This document shows, piece by piece, positions 1 to 4,673 of a DNA stretch of 9,306 bases. The stretch lies in the NCBI GenBank assembly GCA_043818095.1, contig JBDRGD010000118.1, forward strand, positions 1-9,306, read 5' to 3'. Source of the DNA: JBDRGD01 sp043818095. Lineage in GTDB: Bacteria > Chloroflexota > Dehalococcoidia > Dehalococcoidales > RBG-16-60-22. The notes under the pieces are model-generated. The model searched no databases. It had not been told where the DNA came from and was given only the letters and a program-made list of their open reading frames with translations. Made by a program: the position numbers and the translations under genes. Position 1 is the stretch's first letter. Every line of letters starts with the position of its first letter.

Positions 1-921
1 AAAGCCGTCGTCGCCCATCCAGTTGGTGACCACGTTGTCCAGCCAGGAGATGCGCTGGCAGCCATAGTCGTAAGCCCCGGGGATGCCGATGGTCTGGGCG
101 CGGCTGTCCTCCATGTGCACCAGTTCCGGCACATCGGCGAGTCCCGTCTTGGCGTCCATCATGTCCGCGCCGGAGTGGCGCTGAAGGAAGCCCATCGCCA
201 GCCCGTGCGCCCGGATGAAGGGGCTGCCCGCCCCGATAAGCCAGGCATAGATATCGCGTCGGCTCAGGGGCCCCTTGATGACCGGCTGCATGGTGTCGCC
301 CTCGTTCACGTCTTCCCAGTAGCGCGGATTGGCGCCGCGGATTTCCTCGGCATCGTAGTCCGCGAAGATTTTCTCCATGTCCTCTTTGTTGTACTCGGCG
401 GGTTTGATATCGGCGTATTTGCCTTTCTCGCCGCTGGCGCGCCGCGCCGCGCGGACGCACCAGTCCAGGGCTTTCGCCACCAGCTCCCCCCGCTGGTTGT
501 AGTAGCGGATATCGTGATACTGGATGACCGTCTTGCCGGCCATCTGGCTTTCCTTTACCTGGACATCCACCATCTCATTGGTGTAGCTGATGGTATCGCC
601 CTCTTTTATCGGCAGGTAGAACTCCCACTTGTCCCCGGAGTGCCAGGCGTGGACGCCGGGCATACCCCGTCCCTGCGCGGCCCAGTACACGCTGTAAAGC
701 CAGGTGGGCGGCGCCAGCAGGCGCCCGTACTTCGTATTTTTAGCGTATCCCGGATCAACGTAAAGGGGGTTCATGTCCCCGATGCCGTCGCAGTAATGGC
801 GGATAGTATCCGGGTTTGCCTGCGTGTTGAAATAAGGCCGGCGCGGTTTCCAGACGACGCCGATTCGCTGTTTCAGTTCCTCCACCATGGCATCCGTAAT
901 TTCCGCAGCATCAACAACCAT
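1..921 (-). CDS. MaoC-type acyl-CoA dehydratase/hydratase, double hot-dog (C-terminus outside window)
   Basis: The frame is open for 307 codons from ATG at 921 to the window edge, so the C-terminus is missing. The start is well supported: a full Shine-Dalgarno AAGGAGG (928-934) lies 6 nt upstream. Residues 10-155 look like a MaoC-like N-terminal (FAS1-type dehydratase) hot-dog domain. Residues 43-54 match the hydratase-2 signature (Y...GDMNPLY): the Asp is D49, but the usual catalytic His is Tyr54. A second hot-dog domain begins near residue 200 (YWEDVNEGDT) and contains AHGLAMGFL. Proteins of this family hydrate or dehydrate 2-enoyl/3-hydroxyacyl-CoA thioesters in the cytoplasm; full-length relatives are nearer 400 residues. 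The exact substrate cannot be read from the sequence. The gene lies 35 nt behind an ADP-forming acyl-CoA synthetase beta subunit on the same strand, which supports a CoA-thioester role. The family call is firm; the specific reaction is not. Confidence 0.85.
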   Translation of the reverse strand, partial: MVVDAAEITDAMVEELKQRIGVVWKPRRPYFNTQANPDTIRHYCDGIGDMNPLYVDPGYAKNTKYGRLLAPPTWLYSVYWAAQGRGMPGVHAWHSGDKWEFYLPIKEGDTISYTNEMVDVQVKESQMAGKTVIQYHDIRYYNQRGELVAKALDWCVRAARRASGEKGKYADIKPAEYNKEDMEKIFADYDAEEIRGANPRYWEDVNEGDTMQPVIKGPLSRRDIYAWLIGAGSPFIRAHGLAMGFLQRHSGADMMDAKTGLADVPELVHMEDSRAQTIGIPGAYDYGCQRISWLDNVVTNWMGDDGF

Positions 922-956
922 TTTCTGCCTCCTTAATTAGTCCTGTGCCCGGCAAG

Positions 957-1655
957 TCACCCGAGGATGATGCGGGCGTCAACGACCGTCGCCCCGTCGG
1001 GATATGCAAGTATCGGGTTGAGGTCAAACTCTTTGATTTCCGGATATTCCGCCGAGAATTCCGCGAGCTTCAGCAGCCATGCCTCCAGCGTGGCGGTATC
1101 CACCTTTTCCCGCCCGCGGAAACCGTCCAGCAGGGGGAAACCCTTGATTTGCCGGAGCATGTCATGGGCGTCACGCGGGGTGAGGGGAGTGATGCCGAAG
1201 GCGACATCCTTCATGATTTCCACGAAAATGCCCCCCAAGCCGAAGAGCAGCACGGGGCCGAACTGCGGGTCCCGGGACATGCCGATAATGACCTCCGTAC
1301 CGGGCCGGGCCATCTTCTGCACGGCAACGCCGTGAATCCCGGCGTCCGGGTACAGCTTCCGGGCGGAGGCCATCATGCTGCGGAAGGCCTGCTTGACCGC
1401 GGTGGTATTCGTCAGGTTGAGCTTCACGCCGCCGACTTCCGTCTTATGAACGATATCGTGGGAAACGATTTTCAGGACCACGGGATAGCCGATTTCCTGG
1501 CTGATTTCCAGCGCCATCGCTTCATTGACCGCCAGCCGGGTCTCGGTGACATCGAGCCCGGCAGACCGGAAGACCTGCTTCGACTCGATTTCGGTAAGGC
1601 TCCGGCCCTCTTTTTTCGCGGCGGCGATTAACTGGCGGATATCGCTGGCTACCAC
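957..1655 (-). CDS. ADP-forming acetate/acyl-CoA synthetase, beta subunit (ATP-grasp)
   Basis: This 232-residue protein is an ATP-grasp_5 domain, the separate beta subunit of NDP-forming acyl-CoA synthetases (acyl-CoA + ADP + Pi to acid + ATP + CoA, reversible). Visible features are the nucleotide-binding stretch GYPVVLKIVSHDIVHKTEVGG (residues 56-76), with His70 at the place of the catalytic beta-subunit histidine of archaeal acetyl-CoA synthetases. Further on are a glycine-rich segment GPVLLFGLGG and the late acidic motif EFDLNPI near the C-terminus, typical of metal-ATP binding. The length equals archaeal stand-alone beta subunits; many bacterial homologues are fused to a CoA-binding alpha part of about 460 residues, which is absent from the window. 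The start is GTG at 1655, because the frame has no ATG, GTG or TTG between it and an upstream stop near 1748; GGGGGA lies 7 nt before it. It has its own promoter (1802-1830) and is probably co-transcribed with the dehydratase downstream. Confidence 0.88.
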   Translation of the reverse strand: MVASDIRQLIAAAKKEGRSLTEIESKQVFRSAGLDVTETRLAVNEAMALEISQEIGYPVVLKIVSHDIVHKTEVGGVKLNLTNTTAVKQAFRSMMASARKLYPDAGIHGVAVQKMARPGTEVIIGMSRDPQFGPVLLFGLGGIFVEIMKDVAFGITPLTPRDAHDMLRQIKGFPLLDGFRGREKVDTATLEAWLLKLAEFSAEYPEIKEFDLNPILAYPDGATVVDARIILG

Positions 1656-1729
1656 GCGGCGTTCCCCCGAAAAGCAGAATCCGCAAAAGGACCGGGAACG
1701 GTTTGAGGCGCACTTGCTGGCTTTTTCAT
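1649..1729 (-). other. Possible 26-codon leader ORF overlapping the beta-subunit start
   Basis: In the roughly 140-nt leader between the promoter at 1802-1830 and the GTG start at 1655, an ATG at 1729 opens a 26-residue frame beginning MKKPASAPQ and ending GNAAW. Its TAG stop (1651-1649) lies just inside the next gene, so the two frames overlap by 7 nt. The Shine-Dalgarno before this ATG is poor. Overlap of stop and start would allow translational coupling, but short open frames are common in GC-rich DNA and the peptide resembles nothing I recognise. Treat as a candidate only. Confidence 0.2.
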
Positions 1730-1801
1730 CGCGTTCTCGTAAATCTCAGACTCCAGAGAGGCTGGCGGTGTGCCGGACAAAGACTCCCAAATACCAACAA
1801 T

Positions 1802-1830
1802 ATGATAGCACTCGGCGGCTTCTCCGTCAA
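1802..1830 (-). promoter_or_regulatory. Sigma-70-type promoter for the acyl-CoA synthetase beta gene
   Basis: On the minus strand, -35 TTGACG (1830-1825) and -10 TATCAT (1807-1802) are separated by 17 bp, and a TG one base upstream of the -10 gives an extended -10 (TGCTATCAT). The expected transcription start is near 1795, leaving a leader of about 140 nt before GTG at 1655. It lies in the 200-nt gap after the flavoprotein gene, so the beta subunit can be expressed independently of that gene. Confidence 0.7.
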
Positions 1831-1855
1831 TCTTGCGGAGGCGCCCTTACTACCG

Positions 1856-3535
1856 CTAAGCCGGGGCGGGTCCCGCCTCCGGCGGGGGGACAAGGGGAAA
1901 GTCGACGGCTACCGGGGTGAGCACCATGCTGTCGTCCTGCTTCGTGACCAGGATATTCCGGAGCCAGTTCCGGTTGTCCTCCGCGGGGAAGTCCTGGCGG
2001 TAGTGAGCGCCGCGGCTTTCCGCGCGCAGCAACGCCGCCTGGCAGATTATCTCCGCGACGGTCAGCAGGTGGCGCGTCTCTATCTTCCGCGCCAGCTCCT
2101 GCGGGTTGCGGCTGGGGGCGTGGACTAAAGTGTGAGCGATAACGGGGAGGCTCTCCAGGGCTTTCTTCAGACCGCCGGCTTCCCGGACGATACCGGCATA
2201 ATTCCACATCAGCTTCTGGAGCTCGTCGCGCACCTCGCGCTCGTTTTCCAGTCCCGTGGTCGCGGCGAGGGCGCGCAGCGCGTCTTCTGCCTTTTTCCGG
2301 TTGTCCGGCTCCGGGGCGGCGTTGAAGGCTTTAGCCCGGGCGGCGGCTTCCCGGCCGGCGATGGCGCCGAAAGCAAAGACCTCCGCGAGGGAGTTGGAAC
2401 CGAGGCGGTTGGCGCCGTGCACCCCGAAGGTGACCTCACCGGCCGCCCAGAGTCCTTCGCGTTCAGTCTTACCCTGCTCGTCAATCTTCACCCCGCCCAT
2501 GAAAAAGTGCACCGTGGGCGAGACGATAAGGTGCTCGTAATCCTCCGGCAGGGGGAAGGGGTGGGCGCGCAGGACTTTCAGCCCGAGTTCGCGGTCTCCG
2601 GTGGTCAGGTCCATGATGACGCCGCCGTCCCTGCCGCGTCCCTCGGCAACCTCCCGGAAGATTGTCCGGGCGACGTTGTCCCGGGTGATTTCCGCGCGTT
2701 CCCGGAGGCCGTATTTCTCCAGGATGTCCTCCCCCAGGGCATTGCGCAGGCGGGCGCCGGCATAAAGCACCATGGTCTCGTAGAGGACGTTGCTCCGGCC
2801 CAGGCGCCCCAGGGCGGTGGGGTAAAACTGGACGAACTCCATGTCGCCCAGGGTCAGTCCCATCTCGTAAGCGAGGGCATAGCCGTCACCGGTAATCCCC
2901 CCGGCGTTGTTGTTATTGCGGTAGAGATGCCCCGCGCCACCCGTCGCCAGGATGACCGCCCGGGCGGGGAAAATGCGGATTTTTCCTTCACGGTCGATGC
3001 CCACCGCGCCGACCACGGCTCCGTCATGCTCCAGCAGACAGCTGACCGTGATGCCTTCACGGAACTGCACGCCCGCCCGCAGGGCATACTCCCGCATGGG
3101 CAGGGTAAACTCCGGCCCGGCACTGTGTGTGGTACGGACGGTGCGGCGGTAGCTGTGTCCCGGCGTCGGTACGGAATCGATGCTGCCGTCCTTGCGCCGG
3201 GCGAGGGATACGCCGAAGTCCTGCAGGTCCTGCACCTGCTGCGGGCTGTGGCTGGTGACGACCGCCGCGAGGCGCTGGTTATTGATGAAGCGTCCGCCGA
3301 CAACGGTATCGCGCAGGTGAACCTCGGGGCTGTCATCGGGCTCGCGCAGCCGGGCTGCGGCGGCGAAGGCCCCGCCGGAGATGGAAGTGTTGGAGGCGTA
3401 ACCGATGCGTGCCTTGGCGATGACGGTCACCGGGACGCCGCTTTTTGCCGCCTCAATGGCGGCGCGCAGCCCGACGCCCCCTCCCCCGATAATCAGGACC
3501 CCGGTTTCTTTTTCGGTGACGGTTTCCAGCTTCAC
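1856..3535 (-). CDS. FAD-binding fumarate reductase/succinate dehydrogenase-type flavoprotein
   Basis: This 559-residue protein belongs to the FAD_binding_2 superfamily (SdhA/FrdA/NadB/thiol:fumarate reductase). It shows the N-terminal dinucleotide fold GGGGVG (17-22) with RAAIEAA, ATGGAGHLY (197-205), GDGYALAYEMG, the capping-domain arginine in TRDNVAR (R285), H343 in HFFMGG, R377 in HGANRLGSNSL, and a C-terminal SRGAHYRQDFP. Two changes stand out: the His that binds FAD covalently in membrane Sdh/Frd is Asn49, so FAD is probably non-covalent, and the substrate-site His of QFHPT is Tyr238. No signal peptide, iron-sulfur subunit or membrane anchor is seen nearby, so a soluble cytoplasmic enzyme is likely. 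It may reduce fumarate or a related enoate, or oxidise another acid; aspartate oxidase is less likely from the MGG/HGANRLGSNSL region. The start is GTG at 3535, 12-16 residues before the Rossmann strand as expected, with no Shine-Dalgarno and an extended -10 just upstream. Confidence 0.85.
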   Translation of the reverse strand: MKLETVTEKETGVLIIGGGGVGLRAAIEAAKSGVPVTVIAKARIGYASNTSISGGAFAAAARLREPDDSPEVHLRDTVVGGRFINNQRLAAVVTSHSPQQVQDLQDFGVSLARRKDGSIDSVPTPGHSYRRTVRTTHSAGPEFTLPMREYALRAGVQFREGITVSCLLEHDGAVVGAVGIDREGKIRIFPARAVILATGGAGHLYRNNNNAGGITGDGYALAYEMGLTLGDMEFVQFYPTALGRLGRSNVLYETMVLYAGARLRNALGEDILEKYGLRERAEITRDNVARTIFREVAEGRGRDGGVIMDLTTGDRELGLKVLRAHPFPLPEDYEHLIVSPTVHFFMGGVKIDEQGKTEREGLWAAGEVTFGVHGANRLGSNSLAEVFAFGAIAGREAAARAKAFNAAPEPDNRKKAEDALRALAATTGLENEREVRDELQKLMWNYAGIVREAGGLKKALESLPVIAHTLVHAPSRNPQELARKIETRHLLTVAEIICQAALLRAESRGAHYRQDFPAEDNRNWLRNILVTKQDDSMVLTPVAVDFPLVPPPEAGPAPA

Positions 3536-3541
3536 GCTACC

Positions 3542-3550
3542 ATTATGCCA
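3542..3550 (-). promoter_or_regulatory. Extended -10 promoter abutting the flavoprotein start
   Basis: On the minus strand TGGCATAAT (3550-3542) fits an extended -10 element (TGn plus a one-mismatch TATAAT). Only six bases separate it from the GTG start at 3535, so transcription would begin at or within a base or two of the start codon. No convincing -35 is present 17 bp upstream (TTCCCT). No Shine-Dalgarno precedes the GTG. Alternatively the gene is read through from the upstream tRNA promoter. Confidence 0.45.
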
Positions 3551-3582
3551 GAAAACGCGCTTCCAGGGAAGGGGCAGTAAGG

Positions 3583-3599
3583 TCCCGATATTTTCGGGA
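3583..3599. repeat. Short inverted repeat between tRNA-Leu and the flavoprotein gene
   Basis: TCCCGA (3583-3588) and TCGGGA (3594-3599) form a perfect 6-bp stem with a 5-nt loop TATTT. It lies in the 128-nt gap (3536-3663) between the tRNA pair and the flavoprotein gene. No run of T follows on the minus strand, so it is not a standard intrinsic terminator for the tRNA transcript; it could be a weak pause, processing or operator site. Apart from this and the extended -10, I see nothing else in the gap. Confidence 0.3.
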
Positions 3600-3663
3600 T
3601 ACCTTGTCTTCCGGCTTTTCAGAAAGGAGGCATAAGGAAAATGCGGTTTCAGGAGGAAAATAA

Positions 3664-3749
3664 TGGTGCCGAAGGAGAGATTTGAACTCTCACGCCCTTA
3701 CGGACACTACGCCCTGAACGTAGCGCGTCTGCCATTCCGCCACTTCGGC
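3664..3749 (-). tRNA. tRNA-Leu (anticodon CAG)
   Basis: The minus strand folds as an 86-nt type II tRNA including an encoded CCA (3666-3664). The acceptor stem is GCCGAAG/CTTCGGC with discriminator A. The D-arm contains GCGGAATGGCAGACGC. The anticodon stem CTACG/CGTAG encloses loop TTCAGGG, giving anticodon CAG, which reads CUG leucine codons. A long variable arm follows (GTCC/GGGC with a GTAA loop), as expected for leucine. The T-arm GAGAG-TTCAAAT-CTCTC is perfectly paired. It lies one nucleotide downstream of tRNA-Val and is certainly on the same transcript. Confidence 0.96.
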
Positions 3750-3750
3750 G

Positions 3751-3827
3751 TGGTGGGCGGTAGAGGACTTGAACCACTGACCTCTGCGATGTCAACGCAG
3801 CGCTCTAACCAACTGAGCTAACCGCCC
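3751..3827 (-). tRNA. tRNA-Val (anticodon GAC)
   Basis: The minus strand folds as a 77-nt tRNA with encoded CCA (3753-3751). The acceptor stem is GGGCGGT/ACCGCCC with discriminator A, and the D-arm is GCTC-AGTTGGTTA-GAGC. The anticodon stem CTGCG/CGCAG encloses loop TTGACAT, giving anticodon GAC for valine GUC/GUU codons. The T-arm is AGTGG-TTCAAGT-CCTCT, in which the middle pair of the five-base stem is T opposite T, a mismatch; all other stems pair fully. It is the first gene of a two-tRNA transcript with a strong promoter 12 nt upstream. Confidence 0.95.
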
Positions 3828-3838
3828 ATACGCTACTA

Positions 3839-3867
3839 ATTCTATTAGAAACCGGGGGCGGCGTCAA
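3839..3867 (-). promoter_or_regulatory. Sigma-70-type promoter of the tRNA-Val/tRNA-Leu operon
   Basis: On the minus strand -35 TTGACG (3867-3862) and -10 TAGAAT (3844-3839) are separated by exactly 17 bp; each differs from consensus at one base. The -10 ends 11 nt before the first base of tRNA-Val (3827), leaving a leader of about 4-5 nt. It could also supply the downstream flavoprotein gene by read-through, since no clear terminator follows tRNA-Leu. Confidence 0.8.
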
Positions 3868-3877
3868 CCGCTGACGC
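3861..3877. repeat. Inverted repeat overlapping the -35 of the tRNA promoter
   Basis: GCGTCA (3861-3866) and TGACGC (3872-3877) are perfect 6-bp inverted arms with a 5-nt spacer. The repeat contains most of the -35 hexamer of the tRNA promoter and begins 8 nt past the stop of the DUF1461 gene. With no T-run after it, it is a poor terminator for that gene; an operator is possible but unproven. Confidence 0.3.
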
Positions 3878-3884
3878 AAAGGTT

Positions 3885-4595
3885 CTATTTGCAGCCTGAG
3901 CCGGAGGACCGGTCCGTGGTCTCCCCGTCCCGGCGGAGGCAAATGCCGCTGACGGCGCCCAGTATCAGCGCCCCCGCCACCGCGCCCAGCGCGCAGGCCA
4001 GGGTAGCGTCGAACCAGAACCCCTCCGGGAAGAGCATTATCAGGTAGTCCCGCGTGGGGTCCAGCAGCCAGAAATCGTTGGCGAAGCTGAGCAGGTGGAA
4101 CGTCCAGAAGAACCGCGGGAAGTCGCTCACCGCCAGCAGCCCCAGCACGAATATCATCACCAGCGTGAGGACGCTGCCCCGGAAGACCGCCCGGAGAAAC
4201 CGCCGTTTTTCCCGACGCCGGATAAGATAGCCGGCGCTGTAGGCCAGGGCATAGAGCGCCGTGACCAGCAGTATCGCGTAGTCCAGGCGGAAGAGCGCCT
4301 TGACGTCTTTCAGGTGGGCTACCTCCCGGTCGTTGAAAAGCGGGAAGGATTTACCGTCCTTAATCACCGTGACACGGATGTATTCCTCCCCGGAGTTGAA
4401 GTAGCGGATAAGCCCGGCGGCGGCCTTGGACAGCTCCGCAGGGGCCAGCCCGGTAACCTGGCTGATGTTGTATTTCCGGAAGCCGTACTCGTACAGCCCC
4501 CGGCAGTTGAGTGCCGCGGCGATGCTCGCCGAGAGCAGCAGCGGCGGGATGCAGAGGACGAGCAGCCAGCGGGCGGCGGAATCCAGAAAACGCAT
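3885..4595 (-). CDS. DUF1461/TIGR01906 family integral membrane protein
   Basis: This 236-residue protein has four likely membrane helices (about residues 9-29, 105-125, 140-157 and 195-220). Between helices 1 and 2 lies a roughly 75-residue, probably extracytoplasmic loop. The loop carries the family motif FNDREVAHLKDVK (87-99), and the later signature FHLLSFANDFWLLDP...LIMLFPEGFW (166-194) is also present. These match the DUF1461/TIGR01906 family, whose function is unknown. The short C-terminal tail (RRDGETTDRSSGSGCK) is hydrophilic and probably cytoplasmic. The start is ATG at 4595, with AGGGG about 8 nt upstream. The reading frame stays open far upstream into the antisense of dnaE, but the first helix beginning at residue 9 fixes this start. 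It is transcribed divergently from dnaE with a 78-nt gap; a possible -10 TAAAAT lies at 4620-4615 without a good -35. Confidence 0.88.
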   Translation of the reverse strand: MRFLDSAARWLLVLCIPPLLLSASIAAALNCRGLYEYGFRKYNISQVTGLAPAELSKAAAGLIRYFNSGEEYIRVTVIKDGKSFPLFNDREVAHLKDVKALFRLDYAILLVTALYALAYSAGYLIRRREKRRFLRAVFRGSVLTLVMIFVLGLLAVSDFPRFFWTFHLLSFANDFWLLDPTRDYLIMLFPEGFWFDATLACALGAVAGALILGAVSGICLRRDGETTDRSSGSGCK

Positions 4596-4630
4596 TTTGT
4601 TAACCCCTGGATTGATTTTACCCGATTGCG

Positions 4631-4648
4631 CGGGAAAAGAATATCCCG
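4631..4648. repeat. Inverted repeat in the DUF1461/dnaE divergent gap
   Basis: CGGGA (4631-4635) and TCCCG (4644-4648) are 5-bp inverted arms around an 8-nt AT-rich centre. The repeat sits midway in the 78-nt divergent gap, 9 nt upstream of the extended -10 of dnaE, where a repressor or activator could act on either gene. The arms are short and could be chance in GC-rich DNA. Confidence 0.22.
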
Positions 4649-4657
4649 TCCCGGCTG

Positions 4658-4666
4658 TGCTATAAT
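4658..4666 (+). promoter_or_regulatory. Extended -10 promoter abutting the dnaE start
   Basis: TGCTATAAT (4658-4666) is a perfect extended -10 element: TG, one base, then consensus TATAAT. Only seven bases (4667-4673) separate it from the dnaE ATG at 4674, so the expected start point falls on or next to the A of the start codon and the mRNA would be leaderless. The GGGG before the ATG (4668-4671) is only 2 nt from it, too close for normal Shine-Dalgarno use. No good -35 is found at the usual distance, which an extended -10 can tolerate. Confidence 0.6.
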
Positions 4667-4673
4667 TGGGGAA

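Noticed and set aside
115..1631. Two plus-strand open frames opposite the dehydratase and the beta-subunit genes.
   Set aside because: The minus-strand proteins have clear family motifs and Shine-Dalgarno sites; the plus-strand frames have low-complexity composition and no family resemblance.
2132..3580. A long plus-strand open frame (about 480 codons) opposite the flavoprotein gene.
   Set aside because: It has no recognisable domain, and the minus-strand frame shows every motif of a flavoprotein; it is a shadow frame of GC-rich codon usage.
3583..3599. Hairpin considered as an intrinsic terminator after tRNA-Leu.
   Set aside because: The stem is only 6 bp and no T-run follows in the direction of tRNA transcription.
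4095..4673. The dnaE frame is open for 193 codons upstream of ATG 4674.
   Set aside because: This stretch is antisense to the DUF1461 gene and has no DnaE homology; the normal DnaE N-terminus (HLHVHTEYSLLDG) begins right after ATG 4674.
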